A DNA stretch of 27,619 nucleotides from an uncultured Coriobacteriales bacterium (GCA_934654475.1 CAKUFZ010000024.1:1-27619); one strand, 5' to 3'. Shown: positions 7,247 to 16,795, counted from the stretch's first letter. The notes: generated by a model from the letters alone, not told the origin. Numbers and translations: made by a program.

Positions 7247-8524
7247 TTACGCCTCCTTGTTGGGCAGCTCGACGGGGGCAGCGTCGCGGCCCGGGTTGAA
7301 ATCGATACCAGCTTTCTCCATCTCATGGTACTGCGCGCTGGCCGTAAAGAGAACGTCAGAGGAGGAGTTGAGGGCAGTTTCGCAGGAATCCTGGATTACG
7401 CCGATGATAAAGCCGATGGCGACCATCTGCATGGCGATGTCGTTGGAGATACCGAACAGCGAGCACGCCAGCGGGATGAGCAGAAGCGAGCCACCCGCAA
7501 CGCCGGAGGCGCCGCATGCGGAGACGGCGGCGAGCACCGACAGGACGATGGCCGTGGGGATGTCGATGGAGATGCCCAGCGTGTTGGCGGCAGCCATGGC
7601 CATGACGGTGATGGTGACAGCCGCGCCGCCCATGTTGATCGTGGCGCCCAGCGGGATGGACACGGAGTAGCCGTCCTTGTGCAGGCCGAGCTTCTCGCAC
7701 AGGCTCATGTTCACGGGGATGTTGGCCGCAGAGCTACGGGTGAAGAAAGCGTAGATGCCAGAGTCCTTCAGGCAGCGGAACACGAGCGGGTAGGGATTCT
7801 TGTGGAAGCAGAAGAAGGCGATGAGCGGGTTCACCACGAGGGCAACGAAGAGCATGCAGCCCACGAGGATGAGAATGAGCATGCCGTACTCGGTGAAGAT
7901 CTCCACGCCCGAAGTGACGACGGCGGAGTACACCAAGCCGCAGATGCCGAAGGGGGCAAGCTGGATGACCCAACGCACGACGGTGTTCACGGCGTCAGAA
8001 ACAGAAGACAGCACGCTGCGCACGCCCTCGGGGGCCTTGCGAAGCGCAATGCCCAGAGCCACGGCCCAGGTGAGGATACCGAGGTAGTTGGCGTTGGTGA
8101 GGGCCGCGATGGGGTTGCAGAACATGTTGAGGATGAGGGTGGACAGCACGGAGCCAATGCCCTCAGGCGAGCTCTGCGACACGTCGGAGGCGTCGGCCAG
8201 CGTGACGGTGAGCGGGAAGATGTACATGGCGATGACCGCCACAGCAGCCGCGGCAAAGGTGCCCACGACGTAGAGAATAACGATGTTCTTCATGCCGCCG
8301 GAGGTCTTGGCGTTGGCAAGGGCGCTCATGACGAGGAAGAACACCAGGATGGGAGCGACGCCCTTCAGCGCGCTCACGAACACAGAGCCAAGAAGCTCGA
8401 TAAAGCTATTGCCGCCGGTCAGGCCCGGGATGAATGCCAAGATGACACCGATGATCAGGCCCGCAAGGATGCGAAGGATGAGGCTCGAGTTGGCCCACTT
8501 CGATCCGAGGTCTTTCATGGACAT
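7247..8524 (-). CDS. sstT: Serine/threonine:sodium symporter SstT
   Basis: This 425-residue integral membrane protein of the dicarboxylate/amino acid:cation symporter family is closest in pattern to SstT. Eight to ten hydrophobic segments cover most of the chain. The family's substrate and cation region is visible as FTRSSAANIPVNM, IPLGATINMGGAAVT and, near the end, VIQDSCETALNSSSDVLFT. It imports serine and threonine with sodium. I start it at ATG 8524, which has AGGAAAGGGG six bases before it; an in-frame ATG at 8518 is less well placed, and the frame remains open upstream without a ribosome binding site. It directly precedes ettA. Confidence 0.92.
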   Translation of the reverse strand: MSMKDLGSKWANSSLILRILAGLIIGVILAFIPGLTGGNSFIELLGSVFVSALKGVAPILVFFLVMSALANAKTSGGMKNIVILYVVGTFAAAAVAVIAMYIFPLTVTLADASDVSQSSPEGIGSVLSTLILNMFCNPIAALTNANYLGILTWAVALGIALRKAPEGVRSVLSSVSDAVNTVVRWVIQLAPFGICGLVYSAVVTSGVEIFTEYGMLILILVGCMLFVALVVNPLIAFFCFHKNPYPLVFRCLKDSGIYAFFTRSSAANIPVNMSLCEKLGLHKDGYSVSIPLGATINMGGAAVTITVMAMAAANTLGISIDIPTAIVLSVLAAVSACGASGVAGGSLLLIPLACSLFGISNDIAMQMVAIGFIIGVIQDSCETALNSSSDVLFTASAQYHEMEKAGIDFNPGRDAAPVELPNKEA

Positions 8525-8661
8525 AAATGTCCCCTTTCCTCGTCGCAGGACACGCCTGCGAATGAATACGAATGATGTGCATAGTACCGCATCCAAAGCC
8601 GCTTTACCTGCATAAACCGTTTACGGATACACCCTGAAACACGTTGGTAACGTACGCGAGC

Positions 8662-8699
8662 AAAAAAGGGACGCCCGCACATGGCAGGCGCCCCTTTTT
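8662..8699 (-). terminator. Terminator after fdhE
   Basis: A near-perfect stem (GGGGCGCCTGC / GCGGGCGTCCC on the minus strand) is flanked by A and T runs on both sides, so it can also stop plus-strand transcription. It separates fdhE from sstT. Confidence 0.85.
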
Positions 8700-8733
8700 G
8701 GTCGACGTTTCCTGCAAGAGCAGGTAGTTGGCC

Positions 8734-9657
8734 CTACTCGCAAACCTTAAGCTGGCCGGCCTCGGCCAGCGCCGTAAGCTTCACCATCATGACGTCCTCG
8801 ATCTCGGGCACAAACGCTGCGCGAGACTCGGGGTCGTTGAAGTGAGTGCGCATATAACCGCCGCACTCGCTGCATACATGGACGCGATGCGCCTCGTCGC
8901 CCTCGACGCTGAGGTACTCGAGGTGGCCCTGATGCTGGGTACCGCAGCATGCGCAACGCACGCGCTCAAAGCCCCAGGTAGAACCGCACTGACCGCAATA
9001 CAGGGTGCGGACGTTTGCCTTGTTGGAGGCAGTGGGGCCAACGTGGGCAAGCGTGGCAGTGCCGCCGCACACGGGGCAGCGCAGGGGCCTGACGTGCTCG
9101 AACGCTCCGTCCTCGACCTCACGACGCACGCTGGCGAGCTGGGCCTCAGCAACGGGCTGGAGCTGGCTGCGCAGGGCAAGCGTCAGCACCATGCAGGTGA
9201 GACGCACGCGCTCGAAGGCCTCGTCAGACTCGCCCTGCTCGTCGATGACGTCGTTGGCGATGGCTTCGATCCAACCCTCGGGGTCCTCCCCCGCCAGGTC
9301 GATGGGCTCGGCCTCGACGACTTCGGTCCAACGCAGGCCCTTAAGGTAACCGCAGGCGTCTTCGGAGAAGGAGCCCTTCTCGATGAGGTATGAGGCGATC
9401 TCGCGGGCACAAGCCGCAAGGCGACGAGCGTCAACGGCGGCGGGCACCTGGCGCAGGAACGGCTTGCAGGCCCAGTACCACTCGAGCAGCTCTTCCTTGC
9501 CGGGCAGCGTCGAGGGATCGATTGCCTGGCCCGCAGCGTCGGCATGGCGCTGCTGAATCTGCCAGATGCCCTCGAAGAACTCCAGGCGCGCCATGTCGTC
9601 GGCCGCCGTCGTGGGACGGTACGCCTCGACGACCGCCTTAATCTGCTCCAGGTTCAT
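8734..9657 (-). CDS. fdhE: Formate dehydrogenase accessory protein FdhE
   Basis: This 307-residue protein has the FdhE architecture: a helical N-terminal part and a C-terminal rubredoxin-like part with four paired-cysteine motifs at about C194/C197 (CPVC), C221/C224 (CGQC), C235/C238 (CACC) and C262/C265 (CSEC). FdhE binds iron through these cysteines and helps mature respiratory formate dehydrogenase before Tat export. The start ATG at 9657 follows GGAAAGGA; the frame is open a little further upstream without a better site. It lies behind fdnI but a terminator intervenes, so it may have its own promoter or depend on read-through. Confidence 0.93.
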   Translation of the reverse strand: MNLEQIKAVVEAYRPTTAADDMARLEFFEGIWQIQQRHADAAGQAIDPSTLPGKEELLEWYWACKPFLRQVPAAVDARRLAACAREIASYLIEKGSFSEDACGYLKGLRWTEVVEAEPIDLAGEDPEGWIEAIANDVIDEQGESDEAFERVRLTCMVLTLALRSQLQPVAEAQLASVRREVEDGAFEHVRPLRCPVCGGTATLAHVGPTASNKANVRTLYCGQCGSTWGFERVRCACCGTQHQGHLEYLSVEGDEAHRVHVCSECGGYMRTHFNDPESRAAFVPEIEDVMMVKLTALAEAGQLKVCE

Positions 9658-9722
9658 GGGAGCCAGTCCTTTCCATTCGCCGGACAACACCGGGTCTCGT
9701 TTTGCTCTCCGGCTGATTGTAA

Positions 9723-9760
9723 CGAAAACCGCCCGCCGACAAACGCTCGTCGGCGGGCGG
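9723..9760 (-). terminator. Terminator after the fdn operon
   Basis: CCGCCCGCCGAC (9729-9740) pairs with its near-complement at 9749-9760, a very GC-rich stem. On the minus strand it is followed by TTTTCGTT. It lies between fdnI and fdhE. Confidence 0.8.
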
Positions 9761-9774
9761 CATGTGCAGTGCGT

Positions 9775-9808
9775 GGAGCCGGGGCGCTGGTAGGCACGCC
9801 CCGACTCC
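9775..9808 (-). other. Second hairpin between fdnI and fdhE
   Basis: CGGGGCG (9780-9786) pairs with CGCCCCG (9797-9803), extended by GGAG/CTCC past a one-base mismatch. There is no T run. It may protect the 3' end of the fdn message or reinforce the terminator at 9723-9760. Confidence 0.55.
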
Positions 9809-9853
9809 GGGGAGGTACCTACCGGTTACAAGCGTACCGGTCAAACAGGTGCA

Positions 9854-10633
9854 TTACGCGAGGGGCTTCTCGACGATGTTCTCGCCGCTCTCGATCTGCT
9901 CGCGTGCCCAGTGGCCCCAGTGGTACAGAGCCGAGGACTCGCTGACGGTGCCGTCGCCGAACATGAGCTTGGCGCAACCCTTGTAGGGCTGGAACAGGCC
10001 GCCGCCCAGGAAGATGTGGGCCATGCCGAAGACGGTGATGAGGAAGAAGCCGATGTCGTGCAGCAGGAGCCACACGGCGTGGGCGTCGGCGCTCAGAGAG
10101 ACGAGCACCAGGTTGTCCAGCGTGAGAACGACGCCGGTCACAGCCATGAGCAGGCTCAGAACGATGAGCATGCCGTCGGCGAAACGCTGGCCGGACTTGT
10201 TCTGGTGCTGGTCGGGCATGTGGAGCCAACGAGCCAGGAAGAGATACGGCAGGAAGAGCAGCATCCACTTCTTGTCGTCGCTGTCCCACTTGCTGAGGGC
10301 GTCTTCCTTGATGATGTGCCAGGCACCCTTAGGAGCAAGGATGGCGCTGATGACAGGCATCAGGATGAAGAGGCAGCCGAGCACGCGGTGCGACATGCGG
10401 ATGGTGAAGACCGCATCAGCACCCACGAGGGCAGCCAGCGGCGGAACGAACACGAACAGGCCGGAGATGGCCAGCAGGATGCAGGAAATGGAGACCACGC
10501 CGTGCGTGATACGGGCGAGCAGCGAGTGACGCTGAATGTAACGCTCAGTTCCCTTAGCCTTCTGGGCCTCGACGAACGCCTTGTTCTTGGCGGCATCGGC
10601 CGCCGGAGCCTGATAGGTCTCGTGGTTACTCAT
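9854..10633 (-). CDS. fdnI: Formate dehydrogenase cytochrome b subunit (gamma)
   Basis: This 259-residue subunit has four hydrophobic segments (near residues 45-70, 82-105, 150-170 and 188-212). Histidines that fit the family's two-haem-b scheme lie in RHSLLARITHG (H36, H44), RMSHR, and LLHDIGF/GMAHIF. It receives electrons from the iron-sulfur subunit and reduces quinone at the membrane. ATG 10633 follows GGGAGG and overlaps the end of fdnH by eight bases, implying translational coupling. The last 45 residues are a cytoplasmic or surface tail. Confidence 0.93.
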   Translation of the reverse strand: MSNHETYQAPAADAAKNKAFVEAQKAKGTERYIQRHSLLARITHGVVSISCILLAISGLFVFVPPLAALVGADAVFTIRMSHRVLGCLFILMPVISAILAPKGAWHIIKEDALSKWDSDDKKWMLLFLPYLFLARWLHMPDQHQNKSGQRFADGMLIVLSLLMAVTGVVLTLDNLVLVSLSADAHAVWLLLHDIGFFLITVFGMAHIFLGGGLFQPYKGCAKLMFGDGTVSESSALYHWGHWAREQIESGENIVEKPLA

Positions 10634-11612
10634 TGCTGCCTCCCTTACCATTCTCGCTGTCGGCGCCCTTGTGGAGCAGGTCGCGCTTGGCGCCGCTCAG
10701 GGCCTCGGACATATGCTCCTTGAAGGACATCGGGTCCTGGCCGTCGCCGTGCTTGAGCACCTCGCCCGTGTCGAGCGAGATGGTGTCGCCCGTCTCGGGG
10801 TTGTAGATACGCTCGTCGCGATCGTAGCCCGAGCAGAGGCCGCGCATGACACCCAGGCCAACGACCACGCAGCCGGCGATGACACCGGTGACGGGCTTGG
10901 CGATGTCCATGACGTCGATGAGCGGGTTCTTCTTGGGATCGACGACCTGGCCGTGGCGCTCGACGCCGTACTTGAGGACCTGGATGACGTGCAGGCCACC
11001 CATCTCTTCCTCGCCGTAGACGACGGCGTCGTTGAAGCCGCGCTCGTGCAGGCGGTCGACGCTCTCGTGGGCGAGCTTGATCATGTCCTCGCGGTCGCCG
11101 AACTGGAGGGCCTCAGGCTGGCAAGCGGTGACGCAGGCCGGGGCCATGCCCTGGGCGATGCGGTCGACGCAGCCCGTGCACTTGTCGATGATGGAGCGCT
11201 TGAACACCCAGGGAGCGTCGGGTGCCTCGTAGTAACGGGGCACGTCGAAGGGGCACGCCATGGAGCAGTACCTGCAGCCGACGCACTTGCTCTCGTCGAC
11301 CGTGACCATGCCGTACTCAGTCTTGAAGATGGCGCCGGCCGGGCAGACCTCGGCGCAGGGCGCGTCGGTGCAGTGCTGGCAGGCGCGGCGACCGAAGGCC
11401 CACTCCACGCCCTTGGGGCCACCCTCCTGCTCATCGAACGTCACGATGAGACGGGTGTTGCCGTTGAGGTCGATGGGGTTCTGGTGCGAACCGCTCCACT
11501 CGTTGGAACAATCGAGGGCAGAGGGAAGGTTGTTCCAGCACTTGCAGGAAACCTGGCAGCCCTTGCACGCGGTGCAGCGTGCGGTGTCAAACAGAATCGC
11601 TTTCTCGCTCAT
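10626..11612 (-). CDS. fdnH: Formate dehydrogenase iron-sulfur subunit (beta)
   Basis: This 328-residue subunit carries four ferredoxin-type cysteine clusters: CTACKGCQVSC (from C13), CQHCTDAPCAEVCP, CVGCRYCSMACP and CTGCVDR...CVTAC. Together they bind four [4Fe-4S] centres, forming the electron wire between the selenoprotein and cytochrome b. A single C-terminal hydrophobic helix (VTGVIAGCVVVGLGVM) anchors it to the membrane, as in FdnH/FdxH. I place the start at ATG 11612, nine bases after AAGGAGG; a TTG at 11621 touches the ribosome binding site and is unlikely. Only 14 bases separate it from the fdnG stop. Confidence 0.95.
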   Translation of the reverse strand: MSEKAILFDTARCTACKGCQVSCKCWNNLPSALDCSNEWSGSHQNPIDLNGNTRLIVTFDEQEGGPKGVEWAFGRRACQHCTDAPCAEVCPAGAIFKTEYGMVTVDESKCVGCRYCSMACPFDVPRYYEAPDAPWVFKRSIIDKCTGCVDRIAQGMAPACVTACQPEALQFGDREDMIKLAHESVDRLHERGFNDAVVYGEEEMGGLHVIQVLKYGVERHGQVVDPKKNPLIDVMDIAKPVTGVIAGCVVVGLGVMRGLCSGYDRDERIYNPETGDTISLDTGEVLKHGDGQDPMSFKEHMSEALSGAKRDLLHKGADSENGKGGSNE

Positions 11613-11626
11613 GTCGACCAACCTCC

Positions 11627-14600
11627 TTACAGCTTCTCGATGTTGACCAGGAACGCCTTGTACTCAGGCGTCTGGCTGTTTGCGTCACCGACGTTGGGCG
11701 TCAGGTCGTTGACCATGTTCTCGTCGGTGCCGAAGAGCCTGGACCAGCCGAAGTGGTGCGTCATGCCCACCTGGTGCAGCTTCTCGCCGTTGACCGTGAA
11801 GGGCTTGAAGCGGTGCGTGACGAGCGCCGTGATCTCGATGGAGGCACGGTTGTTCCACACGCGGACCTTCTCGCCGTTCTCGATGCCCTTCTCAGCAGCG
11901 AGCTCGTAGGACATCTCGATGAACTGGGCGGGCATGGCCTCGACGAGGGCGGGGCACAGACGGGTCTGGCCGCCGGTCTGCCAGTGCTCGGTGACCGAGT
12001 AGGTCGTGGCGACGATCGGGAACTCCTCGTGCGGAGAGTGCTTCGAGGACTCCAGGCCGCGGCCCAGGTAGCACGGGGAGTTGAGGCGACCATTGAACGG
12101 GTTCTCGTCCAGCGGGCTCTCGAAGGGCTCGAAGTGCTCGGGCAGCGGGCCGTCCTCCATGCCGTAGGACTCCAGGCGAGCGTTCTGCTCCCAAAGCATG
12201 AAGAATGCCTTGTTGTTGGGCGGGGTGGTGCCAGCGACGAAGTCGCCCACGTCGCAGCCGTCGGCGTAGCCGGCCTTCCACTTGCCCTCGGTCTCGTCCC
12301 ACTCGACGAGACGACGGTCCTCACGCCAGGGCTTGCCGTTCATGTCGGCCGAGGCGCGGTTGTACAGGATGCGACGGTTGTTCGGCCAAGCGAACGCCCA
12401 CTCGGAGTACAGGCCCAGGCCGGAGGTGTCGACGTTGTTGCGGCGGCACACGGGCTGGCTGGCCGGGTCGAGAGGAGCGTCGTTGTTGCTGTAGTAGCCG
12501 GAGTAGATCCACATACCGCAAGAGGTGGAGCCGTCGGCGGCCAACTCGCCGTAACCGGAGAGCAGGTCGGTCTGGGGATCGGAAGAATCGCAGTTGCAGT
12601 TCGTGCCGGCAACGCGATAGCCGTTGAGAGCCCAGGCGACGGGACGGAAGTCGATCTTGCCGTCAACGTAGTAGTCCCACTTGACGTTCAGGATGGGATC
12701 GGGGTTGGCGGTCTTGGGATCGTCGTGCTCCTCCTCGTAGAGGCGGCAGATCTCGGTCCACAGCAGGTCGCACATCTCGAGGTCGGTCTTGGCCTCGTCC
12801 CACGGATCCACAGCCTGGAAGCGCCACTGAATCCAACGGCCGGAGTTCAGGATGGTGCCGGGCTTCTCGTAGATGAGGGCGCACGGCAGGTAGTACACCG
12901 TGGTGTTGACCTTAGCGGGATCCATGCCAGGGCCACGCCAGAACTCGGCGGCCTCGGTGAGCACCTGGTCGGCAACGACGAGCCAGTCGAGGTTGGCCAT
13001 GGAACGACGGATGTTGCCAGCGTTGGGGCCGGAGTGGCACGGGTTCATACCCCAGTTGAAGTAGCCCTTGATGACACCCTGCTGCATGAGCTCGAACGTG
13101 GAGATGTGCGTCCAGTCCTTGATCTCGGCATCAGCGTGCGAGGGAACCTTGGGCCACCAGTCATAGCCGTAGTCGTTCTCGACGGTAGCGTTCTCGCCGA
13201 AGAACTCCTTGAGCTGGCTGACGATGAACTTGGGCTTGTTGGTGTAGTAACCGTCGGAGTAGGTCTGGCTCTCGAGCCAAGCGCGAAGGCTCTTGCGGTC
13301 GGTGGTGTTGGCCCACTTGAGGTATGCGGGCTGCTCCTGAACCATCATGCCCATGTCCGTGGCGCCCTGAACGTTGGGCTCGCCGCGAAGAGCTGCCACG
13401 CCGCCGCCGGGGACGCCGACGTTGCCGAGGAGCAGCTGCAGGATGGACATGGCGCGGGTGTTCTGGGCGCCGTAGGTGTGCTGCGTCTGGCCAAGGGCGT
13501 ACAGGATGACGCCGGCCTTGCCGCGGGCACCGGACTGTGCATAGGTGGAGTAGACGGTCTCGAGCTGCTCAAGCGTCATACCGCAGGTGCTGGCGACAGT
13601 CTCCATGTCGTAGCGGCTGTAGTGCTTCTTGAACTGCTGGTAGACGCACATCTCGTCGCTGAGGGTCGCGTCCTTCTTGGGGACGGTGAGCACCGGCGGG
13701 GTAAACTCGGGGACCTCGGGGTTGAGCTCGTGGCTGGCCCACTCGTAAGTGCCGCCCTTCGAGGTGTCCCACTCAACCTCTTCGGCAGTCTGATAGTGCC
13801 AAGAATGGTTGTTGTACTTCTCGGTCTCCTCGTCCCAACCGCTGAACAGACCAGTCTCGACGTCGAACTCGAACTCGGGGTCGAGCAGATAAGAGGAGTT
13901 GGTGTAGTTGAGGAGGTACTCGAAGTTATACGTATCGAGTAGCGCCTGGCGAGCCTCTTCGTCGTTGTTGTCCACAGCCTCAAGGTAAGCCTCAAGGTTA
14001 GGATCAATGAGGTTCTCGCAGATGTACTTGTACAGGCCGCCATAGAATGCGATGTCAGTACCCGAACGGATGGGGCAGTAGATGTCCGCCATCTCGGCAG
14101 TACGGGTATAGCGCGGATCGACGACGATCCACGTAGCGCCCTTCTCGTGGGCCTTGTTAAGCCACTTGGCGCTGACGGGGTGGTTCTCAACGGAGTTGGA
14201 ACCGATGTTCAGAATGAAATCGGTGTTTTGGAAGTCACACCAGTGCGTGGTCATAGAGCCACGGCCGAATGAAGGTGCCAGACCGGCAACCGTGGGGCCG
14301 TGTCAAACACGAGCTTGGTTGTCGATGGCGACAACACCAAGCTGGCGCATCATCTTGAGGATGAGGTACTCTTCCTCGGAGTTTTCCTGAGAGCCGCCCA
14401 GCGAAGCGATGGACTGGCAGCGGTTGACGACCAGTTCCTCGCCGTCGACCATTTCCTTCTCGACGAAGCCCTCGTCGCGGGTGTCCTTCACCTTGCGGGC
14501 GATCTCGGGGATGATCTCTTCCCAGGTGATGGGCTCCCACTCGCTGGAGCCGGGACGGCGCACCAGCGGCTTGGTGGAGCGGGCGGGGTTCTTGATGACC

Positions 14601-14920
14601 TCGCGGGTCTCGGGGTCAACGACGTTGCGCAGCTGCGCCATCGTGGCGCCCTTGGGGCACAGGCCACCCTGGTTGATGGGGTGATCGGGATCGCCCTCGA
14701 GGTTGATAAGCTCGCCGTTGCGAGATGAAAGAAGAGAACCGCAGCCACCTGCGCAATAGCAGCAGATGTTCGTGCTCTCCTTGGTACCCACGAGCTTCCA
14801 ATCGGCAGGATTGACATCCTGGGCCAGCGCCTTCGACTGGTTCGTCAGCTCGAACGCCAGCGTCGACGCGAGCGCGCCTGCGCCGCCGGCCTTCAAAAAG
14901 CTTCTGCGCGAGAGTTCCAT
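11627..14920 (-). CDS. fdnG: Selenocysteine formate dehydrogenase catalytic subunit (alpha)
   Basis: This is one 1097-residue protein read through an in-frame TGA at 14305-14303 (residue 206). The reading is DNQARV-Sec-HGPTVAGLAPSFGRG, the position occupied by Sec or Cys in all molybdenum/tungsten formate dehydrogenases. The frame is preserved exactly on both sides and a SECIS hairpin follows. A Tat signal (SRRSFLK, residues 4-10, then a hydrophobic stretch to A33) sends the folded enzyme outside. C53, C56, C60 and C88 bind a [4Fe-4S] cluster; the bis-pterin domains follow. It oxidises formate to CO2. ATG 14920 follows GGAAAGGAAG. It heads the operon with fdnH and fdnI. Gene finders that ignore Sec will split it at 14303. 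Confidence 0.96.
14260..14305 (-). promoter_or_regulatory. Selenocysteine UGA codon and SECIS hairpin
   Basis: Right after the UGA (14305-14303), CACGGCC (14302-14296) pairs with GGCCGUG (14266-14260). Above it, GGUUGCC (14291-14285) pairs with GGCACC (14279-14274), leaving one bulged U and a GGUCU apical loop. The bulged U and GGUC loop are the features that SelB recognises in E. coli fdhF, which this element closely resembles. It lies inside the fdnG coding region, as bacterial SECIS elements do. Confidence 0.95.
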
Positions 14921-15010
14921 GTAACACTTCCTTTCCTATACCTCGTCCGTGCTTCGACCGTGTGCGAAGCATTGCGTCGGGAGAGGTTACGCGCATACCC
15001 ACGCGGGCTT

Positions 15011-15079
15011 TAGACCCGTTAATGGTCTATTTCTGGCGTTTTACCAGTTGAACCTAGATTTAAACCCCTTTTGGGTCTA
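15011..15079. promoter_or_regulatory. Paired 19-bp inverted repeats between fdnG and the LuxR gene
   Basis: Site 1 (15011-15029) is TAGACCC, five bases, TGGTCTA. Site 2 (15061-15079) is TAAACCC, five bases, GGGTCTA. Both have seven-base arms and a five-base spacer, and their centres are 50 bp apart, close to five helical turns, so they face the same side of DNA. They sit in the shared gap of two divergent genes. I infer binding sites for the adjacent membrane LuxR regulator, controlling fdnG and possibly itself. Confidence 0.6.
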
Positions 15080-15147
15080 TTGTATTGGCCGTTTGCCCCC
15101 GTTTTTCGTGCCTCTGAGGGTGCAATTACCGTGAAGAAACTGTGAAG

Positions 15148-15169
15148 GTAACGTTACTGGTATGTTACC
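15148..15169 (+). promoter_or_regulatory. GGTAAC inverted repeat before the LuxR gene
   Basis: GGTAAC (15148-15153) and GTTACC (15164-15169) are inverted with ten bases between; the first overlaps the palindrome TAACGTTA. The element ends 24 bases before the start codon at 15194, so it could be an autoregulatory site or an RNA hairpin in the leader. Confidence 0.4.
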
Positions 15170-15193
15170 GGCGTCGACTCGCCGAGAGGAGCC

Positions 15194-16684
15194 GTGCAGG
15201 TCGTGAAGGATGATGCGCTGAGAAACCCGTTCATTGTCGGGCTCTCCCTAGTCTTCGTCTGGATCCACACCATGAGTGGGCAGCTGCGCGACCACGCGGG
15301 CTTCATCTGGCTTGCGGCGTTCTACGCAAGCCTTTCTCTGTTCATGGTCGCCCTGGTGTTTCTCGACAAGCGCGACAAGCGCGCACGGGGCGTGCTCTCC
15401 CCTGCTGCCGTGGCAAGCGGCATTTGCCTGGCGGTCTCCCCCCTTATGATGTTCGACTTGGAAATGCCGGGGCTCGTGCATATTCCCATGCACCCGCTCG
15501 CCGTCTGCATCATGGGCGGGTTCGGCATTGCCTATGCCTATCGCACCTGGAGCACGCCCTATAGCGAGATGCAGCCCCGCCAAGCATGCGGCATGGCAGC
15601 GCTTGCACTCGTGATTGCCTCCCTCATCGAATGTTTCATGTTTGTTGTGGGCGATGCAGGGTCCTGCATCGTGCTCGCCCTAGTGGGCTTCGCCATTCCT
15701 GCGACGCTGCATGGCTGCTACAGGCACCTCGACCCCGAGCCCGCAAGCGAGCCCGCACCCACCAAGACGTTCCAGGAAAACGCCCGCGCCGTACTGCCCC
15801 TTTGGCGTATCGCCGTGGGCATCACGGTCTACAGTTTCGCCGTCGGCGTTTCCTGGACGCTTTTGCTCGCCAACCCCGACCGCATCCTTGCCCTGGCTGA
15901 CCTCGCAGTTCCCCTGCTCAACATCGGACTCGTCATTGTCTTCTGGGTTTGCTGCGCCAAAATTCTCAAGCGCATCTCCTTCCGTATCGTGTGGCGACCC
16001 ATCGTGCTCCTCATGTCGGCGGCCATTCTCATGGCCCCGCAGGTAGAGGGCACCACGTATGTGCTTGTGGTCTCCTTCGTGCGCGCCGCGCAGACCACCA
16101 TGGCCGCGCTTTGGTTCCTCATCCTTACGGATATCGCCCGCCACGCGCACGTCGACGCCTCCCACGTCATCGGCATGGGCTGGGTCTTTTACTCCTTCCC
16201 TGTGGCCGCCGGCGTCATCTTTGGCCTCATGCTTGCGCCCTACGACCCGCTCCATACGGCACTGCCGGCCCTGACGGTCCTTGCGCTGGTGGCCATCGCC
16301 TTCGTCGCCGACGATCAAGACGCCCTCTTCACCAATCCCAGCACGGCTGAACCCCTGCCTGCCACGGCACAGGCCACACAGGCCAACGGCGAGGATATGC
16401 CCGTCGCACAGCCCGAAAAGCCCGACGACGGCATGGGCAGCGGCAGGCGCGACAGGCTCTCCGTCAAATGCGTCGCCATTGCGCGCGACTACGGACTCAC
16501 CAACCGCGAATTCGACGTGCTGGTGCGCCTCGCACACGGCCGCAGCGGCGCTTTTATCGCCGACGAGCTCACGTTGTCTGAGAACACCGTGAAGGGTCAC
16601 ACGAAGCGTCTGTATGCAAAGCTCGGTGTCCACACTCGCCAAGAGCTCATTGACCTGGCAGAACAGTACGAGCTTAAATCTTAA
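15194..16684 (+). CDS. Membrane-embedded LuxR-family transcriptional regulator
   Basis: This 496-residue protein joins about twelve hydrophobic segments (residues about 15-375, MFS-like in layout) to a hydrophilic linker (about 385-430) and a C-terminal LuxR/GerE helix-turn-helix (about 433-490: NREFDVLVRLAHGRS, then ADELTLSENTVKGHTKRLYAKLGV). It has no receiver domain, so it probably senses through the membrane part directly. This architecture is abundant in Eggerthellaceae, typically beside respiratory or catabolic genes. It is divergent from fdnG and is the natural candidate regulator of formate dehydrogenase. Two starts are possible: GTG 15194 (two bases after AGGAG) or GTG 15203 (eleven bases after); they differ by three residues. 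Confidence 0.9.
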   Translation: MQVVKDDALRNPFIVGLSLVFVWIHTMSGQLRDHAGFIWLAAFYASLSLFMVALVFLDKRDKRARGVLSPAAVASGICLAVSPLMMFDLEMPGLVHIPMHPLAVCIMGGFGIAYAYRTWSTPYSEMQPRQACGMAALALVIASLIECFMFVVGDAGSCIVLALVGFAIPATLHGCYRHLDPEPASEPAPTKTFQENARAVLPLWRIAVGITVYSFAVGVSWTLLLANPDRILALADLAVPLLNIGLVIVFWVCCAKILKRISFRIVWRPIVLLMSAAILMAPQVEGTTYVLVVSFVRAAQTTMAALWFLILTDIARHAHVDASHVIGMGWVFYSFPVAAGVIFGLMLAPYDPLHTALPALTVLALVAIAFVADDQDALFTNPSTAEPLPATAQATQANGEDMPVAQPEKPDDGMGSGRRDRLSVKCVAIARDYGLTNREFDVLVRLAHGRSGAFIADELTLSENTVKGHTKRLYAKLGVHTRQELIDLAEQYELKS

Positions 16685-16732
16685 CTATAGCTTTAGAGAA
16701 GCAATTTTGTAAAAATAAGCCGTCTTTATAGG

Positions 16733-16760
16733 TTCATATTCCCTACTTCTTTGGTATGCT
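16733..16760 (+). promoter_or_regulatory. Possible promoter of the serine acetyltransferase gene
   Basis: TTCATA (16733-16738) and TATGCT (16755-16760) are 16 bases apart, about 36 bases before the start codon, in an AT-rich stretch that contrasts with its surroundings. The match is weak. Confidence 0.35.
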
Positions 16761-16795
16761 TTACGCCACACATACCCGGCCCTGGAAGGGGAACC

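Noticed and set aside
7220..8575. Plus-strand open frame opposite sstT
   Set aside because: The same His/Asp/Glu/Gly-rich shadow pattern; sstT on the other strand is unmistakable.
11579..13942. Long plus-strand open frame (about 787 codons) antisense to fdnG
   Set aside because: It is a low-complexity Val/Leu/Ala/Gly-rich shadow caused by GC-rich codon use; the opposite strand encodes a clear molybdoenzyme.
14235..14310. Frameshift or nonsense mutation dividing fdnG into a 205-residue and an 875-residue gene
   Set aside because: The frame is identical on both sides, the stop is TGA at the catalytic Sec position, and a well-formed SECIS hairpin follows.
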